Below, piece by piece: positions 10,993 through 20,200 of a DNA stretch of 64,000 nt. Numbering within the stretch: position 1 is the stretch's first letter; every line of letters begins with the position of its first letter. The notes beneath the pieces are model-generated. The model saw nothing but the letters and a program-made list of their open reading frames with translations, searched no databases and was not told where the DNA came from. The stretch covers positions 1,426,001-1,490,000 of the forward strand of contig NZ_VFNV01000001.1 of assembly GCF_006715765.1 (NCBI RefSeq), read 5' to 3'. The DNA is from Rarobacter incanus (lineage in GTDB: Bacteria > Actinomycetota > Actinomycetes > Actinomycetales > Cellulomonadaceae). Position numbers and translations under genes: made by a program.

Positions 10993-11520
10993 CTACCGTT
11001 CGTGGGCTAGTTCGACCATCTGGGCGAAATCGACGTAGTCGTGCGTGTCGTTCCGCGCACCGCGCAGGACGGGTATTGCGGTTCCCGCGTTCCGACCCAC
11101 AAATTCGCGCACTTCGTCGGTGCCGCCGAACGGGTCATGCTCGTTTTGCACGACCACGGCGCTGGGCAAATCCGCTAAAGCGGCAGCGACCGGGGCGCGA
11201 AATTCGTCAAGCCCGCTCAGCGGAATCCCGAGAAAGACCACGCGCTGCGGCGCGATCAAACCGCGAGCATTGGCGAGCGTTACTATGGCCGTTCCGATCG
11301 ACTTTGCGACGATCGTGTACGGTTTGGCAACCGTCTCGACCAACGCCGCCAGGGCCGAGATTTCTGCCTCCACGTCGGTATTAGCGTCGCCGCGGTCCCA
11401 GTTCGCGTAGTCCAAAATCGTGGTCGCATCGCCCGCGCCGTCGAACTCAGCAGCGACTTCGCGAATCCAGGCCTTGTGGCGGGGGTTTTTCCCGCCCAGA
11501 AGAACTATGTTCACATCCAT
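10993..11520 (-). CDS. Putative small alpha/beta-hydrolase-fold protein
   Basis: 175 aa. Starts MDVNIVLLGGKNPRHKAWIRE. A nucleophile-elbow-like VAKSIGTA is followed by RVVFLGIPL, then VVVQNEHDPFGG (possible acid) and NDTHDYVDF (possible His). This order of Ser, Asp and His suggests a small esterase-like alpha/beta hydrolase. The usual first Gly of GXSXG is replaced by Ala, so activity is not certain. It converges with the Nudix gene, 12 bp apart, and there is no operon partner. Function unknown. Confidence 0.7.
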   Translation of the reverse strand: MDVNIVLLGGKNPRHKAWIREVAAEFDGAGDATTILDYANWDRGDANTDVEAEISALAALVETVAKPYTIVAKSIGTAIVTLANARGLIAPQRVVFLGIPLSGLDEFRAPVAAALADLPSAVVVQNEHDPFGGTDEVREFVGRNAGTAIPVLRGARNDTHDYVDFAQMVELAHER

Positions 11521-11639
11521 CCCCTTCGGTCACCTCCATTATCGCGCCCGCCGAGCAACCAGTCGCCCGCCGCTCTTGCCACGACGCGGCTAAGGTAGGT
11601 CTCGTACGGCATCATTCATACCGAACAAGGACGGTCATT

Positions 11640-12689
11640 ATGCGCGCCGCCATCATCCACGGCCCCGGCGATGTCCGCATTGAAACGGTTCCCGACCCCC
11701 AGTTGCACGATGACGGCGACGTGATTGTCGACGTGACCGCCGGATGCGTTTGCGGTTCTGACCTGTGGGCTTACCGCGGGATCCGCCCCACCCCACATCC
11801 GCACCGTATCGGTCACGAACTGGTCGGCGTGGTAACCGCTGTGGGTGCGGGGGTACGGACGCTGGGGATCGGCGACTTTGTCATAGCGCCGTTCGACTTG
11901 GGTTGTGGGCACTGCCAGTCGTGTCGGCACGGCTTCTATTCGGCGTGCGAGACGGTGTGCCTGGTGGGCGCCACGGACTCGCACGGCCGCCCCATCGATG
12001 GGGGGCAGGGCGAACGTGCCCGCATTCCCTATGCGGACGCGTCCCTGGTCAAGGTGCCAGGACCGATCGATCCGCTAGTGATACCGAGCCTGCTCACCCT
12101 CAGCGATGTGCTTCCCACCGGTCATCATGCCGCGATCAGCGCGGGGGTCGATTCGTCGACGACGGTCGTCGTGGTCGGGGACGGTGCGGTTGGACTGTGC
12201 GCCGTTTTGGCGGCAGCGCGCCTGGGCGCTCCCCGGATCATCGCGATGTCGCGGCATGCCGAGCGCGCTCAGTTGGCACGCGACTTTGGTGCCACGGACG
12301 TGATTGCGGAGCGCGGGGATGCGGGCATCGCGGCCGTCCGGGAGGCACTCGATGGGGATCTTGCGGATTGCGCACTGGAGTGTGTTGGCACCGACATTGC
12401 CATGGACCAGGCGCTCGGATCTGTGCGGGGTGGCGGAAGCGTCGGATTCGTTGGCGTGCCGGCGGGCGGGTCGCAGATCCCGATCGGCACGCTCTTCGCG
12501 CGGAACATCCGCGTCGGCGGCGGCATGGCCCCCGCCCGGCGTTACATTCCGGAACTGCTAGCCGACGTGCTCGCGGGCAGGATCGACCCAGGGTTGGTAT
12601 TCACCCAAGCGTTTGCGCTGCGCGACATTGCGGCCGCGTACAGGGCCATGGACGAGCGCACAGTCATCAAATCCCTGGTCATGTCCTAG
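11640..12689 (+). CDS. Zinc-dependent alcohol dehydrogenase (MDR family)
   Basis: 349 aa. Medium-chain dehydrogenase/reductase. Catalytic zinc ligands are in GCVCGSDLWAYRG and GHELVGVV; structural zinc cysteines are in CGHCQSCRHGFYSAC. The Rossmann fold has VVVVGDGAVGLCAVLAA. It would oxidise an alcohol or polyol with NAD(P)+; the substrate is unknown. The start is ATG with AAGGACGG upstream. A second, truncated and diverged copy of the C-terminal part lies at about 16575-17011. The stop is followed at once by tandem repeats. Confidence 0.93.
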   Translation: MRAAIIHGPGDVRIETVPDPQLHDDGDVIVDVTAGCVCGSDLWAYRGIRPTPHPHRIGHELVGVVTAVGAGVRTLGIGDFVIAPFDLGCGHCQSCRHGFYSACETVCLVGATDSHGRPIDGGQGERARIPYADASLVKVPGPIDPLVIPSLLTLSDVLPTGHHAAISAGVDSSTTVVVVGDGAVGLCAVLAAARLGAPRIIAMSRHAERAQLARDFGATDVIAERGDAGIAAVREALDGDLADCALECVGTDIAMDQALGSVRGGGSVGFVGVPAGGSQIPIGTLFARNIRVGGGMAPARRYIPELLADVLAGRIDPGLVFTQAFALRDIAAAYRAMDERTVIKSLVMS

Positions 12690-12711
12690 CGCGGGTGCAC
12701 CGAACGCTGGC

Positions 12712-12854
12712 CGCGCAGGGCAAGGTCGCACCGAGCGTAGTTGCACCGAGCGCTGGCGCGCAGGGCAAGGTCGCACCGAGCGTAGTTGCACCGAGCGCTG
12801 GCGCGCAGGGCAAGGTCGCACCGAGCGTAGTTGCACCGAGCGCTGGCGCGCAGG
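12712..12854. repeat. Tandem 45-bp repeat, 3.2 copies
   Basis: Units start at 12712, 12757 and 12802 and are identical; each begins CGCGCAGGGCAAGG. A partial fourth copy ends near 12854. A diverged half unit (GTGCACCGAACGCTGG) lies just before, next to the dehydrogenase stop codon. There are no spacers, so it is not CRISPR. The 200 bp between the dehydrogenase and the convergent luxR-type gene hold little else. Confidence 0.95.
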
Positions 12855-12890
12855 TCGATGGGATCGCACCGGTTAGGCTCGTGGCCGCCC

Positions 12891-14471
12891 TTACAGCAAA
12901 CCAAGTTCACCGGCGCGCGCCAGCATTCCCTGGCGATCGTGCACACCGAGTTTGCGGTAAATCGATGCCAGGTGGGTCTTGACGGTATTCGGCGAAAGAT
13001 ACAGGTGCTGGCCAGCCCGCGCCACCGTGTCCTTGACCGCGATAGCGCGCAGAACGCGCAGCTCCGCGTTCGACAGCGGAACCTTCAGCGCGCTATCTGC
13101 GTCGATGTTTCCCTGCCTGTGCGCGGCGAACGCGGCGGCGAATTCGGGGGACTCGTCGCACAACGCCTGATGCACCGCGGGCGGCACCGCCCAGGCCACC
13201 CTCCACTTCGATTCCTGGGTGACGAGCCGGACGATGTGGCGCGCGGTCGCGGCGCCAATGGGCTGCCCCGTGGCCACCCGCAACCATGCCAACGCCATAA
13301 TCGATTCGTCCCTAACGACCGCGTATGTCTCGACGCAGTTGAGGTTGGCGTCGATGATCTGCTGCGCGCGATCGTATTCACCGGTCGCGAGCAGCAGACG
13401 CAGGTGCGATGTACCCGTGAAAATTCCCGCTGGGTGCTTGGCGTACACGTCCCAGGCCATGCCGTATTCGCCGATCGCCGAGAAGGCGTCGATCGCGACC
13501 GACATGACGATATCCCTGCTCAACGGGCATTTGCGCCTGTCATGCACGCCCGATACCAAGGCAATCTGATCGAGCACCTTCCCCGGGGTTCCCCGCACCA
13601 ATTCCATGCGGCACCTCAGTAGCAGGGCAATCGGCCACAGCGAATTCAGTGGATCGAGCACATCGATGGCGTAGGCGCGCTCACGCGCGTCCGGATCCAA
13701 CCGCTCGACTGCCCGCAGCGCCCCAACCGTGTCATGCGAATAGTGAGTGTAGGGCCGCAGAATCACGGCGGTGGGGTCCGGCTGCCCGGGGCGGGCGCCA
13801 GCATCCAGTGCATTGACCCGCCCCAACAGGCCATGAACGAGTCCAAGTTTGGCGTGAGCGTCGCGTTCCAACAGCAGCGCGCCATCATTGCGACCCAGCC
13901 GGTGCGCGGCGTTGAAATCCGTAATCGCGGCATCGAAGTCTTCGTTGAGCAGGGAAATGATGCCGGTGTGCAGCAACACCATGCCGAAGAACGCCTGCGC
14001 GTGTTCCGTATCTCCCGCCATGACGGAAAGCGCCAATTCGCGCACCGCCCGGGCGGCGGCTAATGACTCGGAATCTTTGCGGTGCGCCGCTCCAAACATC
14101 ATGTCCTGGAACATCGCCACCAGATCGGTCCGGTCGAGGTCGCGGCCGGGAGCGTCTCCCGCCGGTGCCAGGACGTAGCGGGTGTCCATGAGGCCGCAGA
14201 GCGACTTGGCCGCGCGCAGGCCAGGATGGAGATTAGTCACCGCCGGATCCAGGGCATACAGGCCGCGGATGGCAAGCGCCGGGTCGTGATCCAGAAGCTG
14301 CCAGAACGTGCGCCCGACTATGTCCGCCACTTCCGTGCTGGCGTCCCGGTCCAGGGCCGAATTCAGATCGGATGCGACCGCGTCTATGTCGCTCGTGACG
14401 GCGCCGCACACTGACTCCACCCGGTCGCCCCCTTCCATCTCGCGCACCATCATGGGCCAACTACAGCGCAT
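12891..14471 (-). CDS. LuxR-family transcriptional regulator with long helical N-terminal region
   Basis: 526 aa. The C-terminal 65 residues are a LuxR/GerE HTH: LSNAELRVLRAIA, then LYLSPNTVKTHLASIYRKLG, then RQGMLARAGELGLL. The preceding ~440 residues are Ala/Leu-rich and helical, like the TPR-type region of MalT/LAL regulators, but I see no Walker A motif, so the ATPase module is missing. It lies 98 bp downstream of rocD on the same strand and may be co-transcribed with it. That suggests control of amino acid or dehydrogenase genes nearby, an inference from position. The exact start is uncertain; several ATGs lie within the first 12 codons. Confidence 0.8.
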   Translation of the reverse strand: MRCSWPMMVREMEGGDRVESVCGAVTSDIDAVASDLNSALDRDASTEVADIVGRTFWQLLDHDPALAIRGLYALDPAVTNLHPGLRAAKSLCGLMDTRYVLAPAGDAPGRDLDRTDLVAMFQDMMFGAAHRKDSESLAAARAVRELALSVMAGDTEHAQAFFGMVLLHTGIISLLNEDFDAAITDFNAAHRLGRNDGALLLERDAHAKLGLVHGLLGRVNALDAGARPGQPDPTAVILRPYTHYSHDTVGALRAVERLDPDARERAYAIDVLDPLNSLWPIALLLRCRMELVRGTPGKVLDQIALVSGVHDRRKCPLSRDIVMSVAIDAFSAIGEYGMAWDVYAKHPAGIFTGTSHLRLLLATGEYDRAQQIIDANLNCVETYAVVRDESIMALAWLRVATGQPIGAATARHIVRLVTQESKWRVAWAVPPAVHQALCDESPEFAAAFAAHRQGNIDADSALKVPLSNAELRVLRAIAVKDTVARAGQHLYLSPNTVKTHLASIYRKLGVHDRQGMLARAGELGLL

Positions 14472-14569
14472 TTCGGACTAACTACATTCGCACCGATTTC
14501 GCCGCACGCAGCCAACTTCAGCGTAAAGACTCGCACGTTCCCCGCATTTCTGCTCGGCTATTTCACAAT

Positions 14570-15814
14570 TCACCGCTCTGATGAGAAGTCTAATGCCCGT
14601 GACAGCGCACTGACGACCGTTTCTATCTCGCTCTCCGTAATCACCAATGGCGGCGCCAAACGCACGGTCTGGACGTGGGTATCCTTCGCTAAAACTCCCT
14701 GTTCCATAAGGCGCATGCAGACATCGCGCCCCGTTCCCACTGCCGGATCAATGTCCAGCCCGAACCATAGCCCCGCATTGCGAATCGCCGTGAGCCCATT
14801 TCCCAGCGCAGGCTCCAACATCTTCCGCAGCAACTCTCCGTGGCGGCGTGCCGCCTCCTGGTACCGGCCCGTGCGCAGTATCGAGACGACCTCCCGCCCG
14901 ACGGCGGCGGCGAGCGGGTTACCGCCGAACGTCGACCCGTGTTCGCCTGGACGCAATACACCCAAGACGTCCGCGCGACCGACCACGCCGGATACCGGAA
15001 CTATGCCACCACCCAGGGCCTTTCCCAGCGTTATCAGGTCCGCGGTCACGCCCTGACGCTGCGACTCCAGCGTGGCGCCCGTGCGCCCCAGCCCCGATTG
15101 CACCTCGTCGCATATCAGCAAGACGCTCTGTTGTTCGGTGATAGCGCGCACGGAAGGGAGGTAATCGGCCGGGGGGATGATGACCCCGGCCTCGCCCTGA
15201 ATCGGTTCCAGCAGGACGGCCACCGTGTTCGCGTCGATTGCCTCCGCGACCGCCGTGGCGTCGCCAAACGGCACCCGCCGGAAGCCCGGCGTGAACGGCC
15301 CAAAGTCCTCGTAGGCGCTGGGGTCATCGCTGAAACTCACGATCGTGGTGGTGCGTCCGTGGAAATTCCCGTCCATCACGATGATGTTTGCCTGCCCCGC
15401 GGGCACGCCCTTGACTCGATACCCCCATGCGCGGGCAACCTTGATAGCAGATTCGACGGCCTCGGCTCCGGTGTTCATCGGCAAGTACATTTGCGTACCG
15501 GTTAGGTCCGTGAGGGCGGCGGCGAACTCGTCCAATTTGTCGTTATCGAACGCGCGCGACGTCAGCGTCAGCCGATCGAGCTGCGCGTGGGCCACGGCCA
15601 ACAATTGCGGATTGGAGTGCCCGAAATTCACTGCGGAATACGCGGCGAGGCAGTCGAGGTAGCGTCGCGAATCCGTTCCCGTCACCCAGGCGCCCCGTCC
15701 GCTAGTGAGCGTGACGGGCAGCGGGTGGTAGTTGTGGGCGAGCCGGTCGGCCCCCGGCGCCGGCGGTCGATCGGCGGCGATTTCGGCTGGTGCGGGGGCG
15801 GAAATGTTGGTCAC
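14570..15814 (-). CDS. rocD: Ornithine--oxo-acid aminotransferase (copy 1)
   Basis: 414 aa class-III PLP aminotransferase. It converts ornithine and 2-oxoglutarate to glutamate semialdehyde and glutamate. Seen: RYLDCLAAYSAVNFGH, MPMNTGAEAVESAIKVARAW-type block, GNFHGRTTTIVSFSDDP, LICDEVQSGLGRTG and the PLP lysine motif LGKALGGG. GAAAGAGG precedes the ATG. It is roughly three-quarters identical by eye to the second copy at 27496-28719, but its neighbours differ: a LuxR-type regulator here, ddaH and AsnC there. The two may answer to different signals. Confidence 0.95.
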   Translation of the reverse strand: MTNISAPAPAEIAADRPPAPGADRLAHNYHPLPVTLTSGRGAWVTGTDSRRYLDCLAAYSAVNFGHSNPQLLAVAHAQLDRLTLTSRAFDNDKLDEFAAALTDLTGTQMYLPMNTGAEAVESAIKVARAWGYRVKGVPAGQANIIVMDGNFHGRTTTIVSFSDDPSAYEDFGPFTPGFRRVPFGDATAVAEAIDANTVAVLLEPIQGEAGVIIPPADYLPSVRAITEQQSVLLICDEVQSGLGRTGATLESQRQGVTADLITLGKALGGGIVPVSGVVGRADVLGVLRPGEHGSTFGGNPLAAAVGREVVSILRTGRYQEAARRHGELLRKMLEPALGNGLTAIRNAGLWFGLDIDPAVGTGRDVCMRLMEQGVLAKDTHVQTVRLAPPLVITESEIETVVSALSRALDFSSER

Positions 15815-15889
15815 GATGTGCCTCTTTCAGTTAGATCCACCTCCATTATGCGGACCATCGCGCCGAGAATCGTCATCGGTGCCGCGCCT

Positions 15890-16050
15890 CCACCGACAAC
15901 GATTCCCCCACCGCACCAAAAACCCGCCGCAGGCATTACCCCACCGCACCAAGAACCCGCCGCAGACATTCCCCTCACCGCGCCGAAAACCCGCCGCAGA
16001 CATTCCCCTCACCGCGCCAAGAACCCGGCGCACCACAATCCCGCCGGCAA
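15890..16050. repeat. Imperfect ~32-bp tandem repeats upstream of a TM2 gene
   Basis: The 305-bp gap between rocD and the TM2 gene holds four to five imperfect copies of a unit with ACCGCACC(A/G)A followed by AACCCGCCGCAGACATT. The last two full copies (about 15965-16030) are nearly the same. Close to the TM2 gene, TAGGCT at about 16083 may be a -10. I see no gene in it. Confidence 0.75.
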
Positions 16051-16119
16051 CACGCTTCCAACGGCTGTCGGACCTATCCAATAGGCTGGAGCCACTCGTT
16101 ACTTACTTACAGGGGGTAC

Positions 16120-16434
16120 ATGACCATGGCAGCAATTGGAAATAAGAGTTTCATCGCCACGTGGCTTCTATCGTGGTTCCTCGGCGTCTTCGGAATTGAC
16201 CGTTTCTATCTCGGGAAGATCGGCACCGGGATTCTCAAGCTCGTCACCCTGGGCGGGTTTGGCCTCTGGGCTCTGATCGACCTCGTGATCACACTGGGCG
16301 GTGCCCAAACTGACGCGGACGGCTACGCACTCAAGGGATATGACCAGTACAAATGGACGGCAATCATCATCACGGTTGTCGTCGTGGTACTCGGTGGTGG
16401 CGGGTACAGCACCAGCATCATGTCGGGCAGCTAG
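16120..16434 (+). CDS. TM2-domain membrane protein
   Basis: 104 aa. The TM2 domain (PF05154) is clear: two membrane helices around the motif GVFGIDRFYLGKIGTG, then LWALIDLVITLGG, and a third hydrophobic stretch near the C-terminus (WTAIIITVVVVVLGGGG). ATG 16120 is only 3 nt from AGGGGG; ATG 16126 (MAAIGNKS) has better spacing and may be the real start. A longer paralogue lies at 41689. The molecular role of bacterial TM2 proteins is not known. The next feature is the lhr/adh chimera 53 bp downstream. Confidence 0.9.
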   Translation: MTMAAIGNKSFIATWLLSWFLGVFGIDRFYLGKIGTGILKLVTLGGFGLWALIDLVITLGGAQTDADGYALKGYDQYKWTAIIITVVVVVLGGGGYSTSIMSGS

Positions 16435-16487
16435 GCGCAACTCTTCGCCCCGCAGCCGGTGTCGTAGGTCATGCGTAGGCTGAACGC

Positions 16488-17011
16488 ATGAAGTTCTCAC
16501 CCGCCACCCAAGCCTGGCTAGACGCATCCTTCGCTGCGCCGACGCCAGCACAGTTGGGTGCGTGGGATGCCATCGCCACGCGGACCGCGCCGCTCTGGCA
16601 CGTAAGTTCGGGGCCACCGATGTGATCGCGGAACGCGGTGAAGCAGGCATCGCCGCTGTGCGCGACCTGCTGGGTGGCGAACTGGCTGACGCCGCGCTCG
16701 AATGCGTCGGGACAGACGTGGCCATGCACCAGGCGCTCGGATCGGTCCGCGGTGGCGGACGCGTCGGGTTCGTCGGCGTCCCCGCAGGCGGATCTCAGGT
16801 GCCCATCGGCACGCTGTTCTCCCGCAACATCACCATCGGCGGCGGTATGGCACCCGCCCGCCGCTACATCCCCGAACTGCTCGAGCACGTCCTCACGGGG
16901 ACCGTCAACCCCGGCATGGTCTTCACCGAGACATTCGCGCTCGATGACATATCCGCCGCCTACGAGGCGATGTCGGAACGCACCGCGATCAAGTCGCTGG
17001 TGATGCCTTAG
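16488..17011 (+). pseudogene. Chimeric remnant: 5' end of an lhr gene fused to the 3' part of an alcohol dehydrogenase gene
   Basis: From ATG 16488 the frame reads MKFSPATQAWLDASFAAP and so on for about 30 residues, matching the start of the Lhr helicase encoded at 30119 (MTFSRATQAWLDASFDAP). At about 16575 the similarity stops, and a different frame begins that matches the last ~140 residues of the dehydrogenase at 11640 (ARKFGATDVIAERGEAG through IKSLVM), about 80% identical by eye. The Lhr frame meets a stop at 16623-16625. Even the promoter is shared with lhr: TA-GG-T-type -10 (TAGGCT) six bases before the start codon. The 149-aa dehydrogenase fragment lacks all zinc ligands and is not expected to work. 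Confidence 0.88.
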
Positions 17012-17068
17012 CGGTCGCACCGTCAGGGCTGGCACGCGCCACATCCCCCGGGCGGCGCGCTCGGTGTC

Positions 17069-17120
17069 GGTTTGACCCCCCGGGTAGCGCGTTGAAATGC
17101 GCACCCAGGGGGGTCAAACC
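17069..17120. repeat. Long inverted repeat (stem about 20 bp)
   Basis: Perfect 13-bp arms 17069-17081 (GGTTTGACCCCCC) and 17108-17120. With one bulged base the pairing continues inward through GGGT/ACCC and GCGC/GCGC, leaving an 8-nt loop. There is no U-tract. It lies just past the dehydrogenase remnant and before the 3' end of the amidase gene. It may be a bidirectional terminator or the footprint of a small mobile element. Confidence 0.75.
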
Positions 17121-17159
17121 GCCACCTACCAAACCCTCCGCCACCTACCCGAACGAGAG

Positions 17160-17200
17160 GGCGGGCCAGCCCCCGGGATGACCCCGGCGACCAGCCCGCC
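17160..17200 (-). terminator. Possible terminator after the amidase gene
   Basis: GGCGGGC (17160-17166) pairs with GCCCGCC (17194-17200), with further internal pairing CCGGG/CCCGG. It is 23 bp past the amidase stop on the minus strand. No clear T-run is present, so this is only a candidate. Confidence 0.4.
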
Positions 17201-17222
17201 GCGACAGTGGCGTGCGAAACGG

Positions 17223-20200
17223 CTACTTCTTGACTGCCACCTTCTTGATGGCACTCTTGGCTACCTTCGTGGTGGCCGATCCGGCGTAGGTGACGCGCAC
17301 CTTCGCCTTGCCCTTCTTCAGCTTGGGCAGCTTGACGCTGATCTTGCCGTTCTTGAGGGCAACCGTCTTCACCTTCTTACCGTTCACGCGGACCGTGACC
17401 TTGCCGGTGACGGTCTTGAGGCCCGACGCCTTGACGGTGATGGTCGCCTTGAGGCGCTTCTTGGTCGTCGTCTTCTTCGCGACCTTGAGCGTGACCTTTG
17501 CCGCCGCCTTGGCGACGGTGACGACCGCCGAGGTGGCCGTACGGGCGGCGCCGTTCGAGGCGCCTGGCAGCAGCCGCGCGGTGAGCGAGTGCTTGCCGAC
17601 GGTCAACCCGGGCACCTTGAGGGTGGCCTTGCCCGTCGCCGGGATGGTCACCTCGGTGATGACCTTGGCGCCGTCGTACACGATCGCCGTGCCAGCGAGC
17701 GGCTTGCCGCTGGCGGTCGTGGCTGCCAGGGTCACGCTCGCCGCCGTTCCGTAGGTCAGTGAGGACTTCGCTGCGGATATGGCGATGGACGAGTCACTCG
17801 CCGTCACCGCGAGCTGTGCTGCGGCCGAGCCTGCCGCGACCTTCTGCGTACCGGCGTAGCTGGCCTCGACCAGGTGCGTGCCGACTGTCAGCGTCGAGGG
17901 CAGGGTGACGGTTGCCTCACCGTTCACCAGTGCGCCCGTGACCGACGCTCCGTCGACGTTGACCGTGACGTTCCCCGTTGCCGTGCGGGCGCTGACGACT
18001 TTGATGGTGGCCTTGGCCGGGGTTCCGAACGCGGTCGAGGTGGAACTCAGCGACAGAGACACGATGGAGTCCGCCGGACCCGAGTATTGCAGTGCCGGCG
18101 CGTACTGGGTGTGGAGGGCCGCCTTGGACTGCTGCTCGGCCGCGTAACCGTAGCCGAGGATGCTCGCGTCGTCCCAGGCCCGGCCCACGATCTGGACCGA
18201 GTTGGAGTAGCCGGCACTCGTGGTGGTGATCGGCAGGATGACGGTCGGGACACCGAAGTTCGACGTCAGGACTCCGGTCGCGCGGTCCGAGCTGAGGGCT
18301 GCGGATGAGGCGTCGTTGTTGCCGACCTCGGAGATGAAGCCCGGGTACACGACCGCGTCAACCGGTTCCGTATCGGCGGCACCTGTGTCCATCCAATCGG
18401 CCACCCGCTCCTTGTAGACGTCGCGGCGCTGCAGGTAGAGGTCCGTATTGGCATCGTCCATGCCGACAGAGGTGTAGTTGGACGAGACGTTGTACGGCAG
18501 GTTGTCTTTCGACTCGAGCAATCCCTTGGGCGTCGCGAACGGGAAGCCCGGGTTCTCCTCGATGTACCGCTCCCAGCCCTCGGCGCCGCCGCTGCCGACC
18601 GGGTTGATGCCCGTTCCCGACGTGGAGGGTGCGCCGGTCATCGGTACGAGCGTGGCGCCAGCAGCCTCGAAGATCTCCTGGATCGCCTCGAAGGTCTCGG
18701 GGCCTGTCGTGTCGTCCGTGAAGATGGCGGACTGGAAGGCCGTGGGCGAGTAGCCGATCCGCTTGCCCTGCAGCGCGCCAGAGTCAAGCGCGGTCTTCCA
18801 TTCGGTCGGACGCTTGGAGTTGTCCACGCGGCTGGTCAGGATGTCGTCCGGGTTGTTGCCCGTCTCCTGGGTTGCGGTGGCATCGAGCAGTACGGCGAGG
18901 TCGGACACGGACTTGGCCATCGGGCCGGCGTAGTCCTGAGCCCAGGTGAGCGGCATGACACCCGAGGTCGACGTCAGGCCGTCCGTGCCGCGGAAGGCGG
19001 CGATCGAGGCCCCGGTGGATGGGGCGTAGAGCGACACACCGGTCTGGGAACCCATGGCTCCGGCGGCGAAGTCCGCCGCGAGCGCCGTCGCCGAACCGCC
19101 GGAGGAGCCGAACGAGCTCTTGGACGGATACAGGCCGTTCCAGGTCTGCTGGAAGCCGGATTCGCTGAAGGAGCCCGAATTCGCGAACTCGGAGAGGTTG
19201 GTCTTGCCGATCAGGACGGCTCCGGCATCGCGCAGTGCCGCGACCTGGAAGGCATCCGTGGCCGGCTGCCAGTCCTTCAGCGCCCGTGTGCCACCGGTCG
19301 TGATCTGGTCCTTGGTGTCGTACAGGTCCTTCAGGGCGATCGGGATGCCGAGCAGATCGGAGTCGGCGCCGTTCTTGCGCGCCACATCGGCGGCCTCGGC
19401 CTGCTCGATCGCGTTGTCGGCGACCGAGATGAAGGCTTTGAAGCCGAGCGATCCCGTGTCGTAGGCGTTGATGCGGTCCAGGTAGGCCTGGGTGATCTCG
19501 ACCGAGGTCACCTCCCCGGCGCGCATCGCCGCCTGCAGTTCCGTGATGGTCTTTCCCGTGACGTCGTACGCCACATCGGTGACGGCGGGGGCCTCGTCCT
19601 CAGCGGGAGGGAGGACGAGCGGCTCTGTGCCAGCGCAGCCGGTCGCGCCCAGAAGCGCGGTGACGTCCCAGTTACTGACGGTGCACAGTTCGTCGAGCGT
19701 CAAAGCGCTGACGACAGGGCTGGCCGCGAGCGCCGCCGTGTTGGCCGCAATGGTAGTGGTGTCGTTCCGGTCACCCACGACGACGTAGCGCAGCAGGGAC
19801 TGAGTCTCACCAGGGGCGATGTCGAGCGATTCGACAAAGCCCGGGTAGTTCGCGGCGCTGCCGGTGGTCACGTAGTCGGTCGTGAACGGGTCGCGTTGCT
19901 GGTTGCCGACGCGATCCGAGCCGGCGTCACCGACGACGACACCGACCGCCCGCCGGTTGCTGCCGCCCGCCGCCTGGGACAGGGTCCAGGAGTCGGTGCC
20001 ATCGATCACCTGATCACCGCTGGAGGTGGCGAGAATCGACGCTGCGGAGTTGGCTGTGCCGTAGCCGAGCGCGCCACCGAACGAGACGTCGACTACGCGG
20101 TCCGCAGTGGCCGTGTTGGTGAATGTGTCGAAGAAGGTGGCGATGTTGGTGGTCGTGTCCAGCGAAAGCTTGCGAGTGACGAGGATGTCGCCGAGACGCA

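Noticed and set aside
12712-12854. Short CRISPR array
   Set aside because: The 45-bp units are contiguous, without unique spacers.
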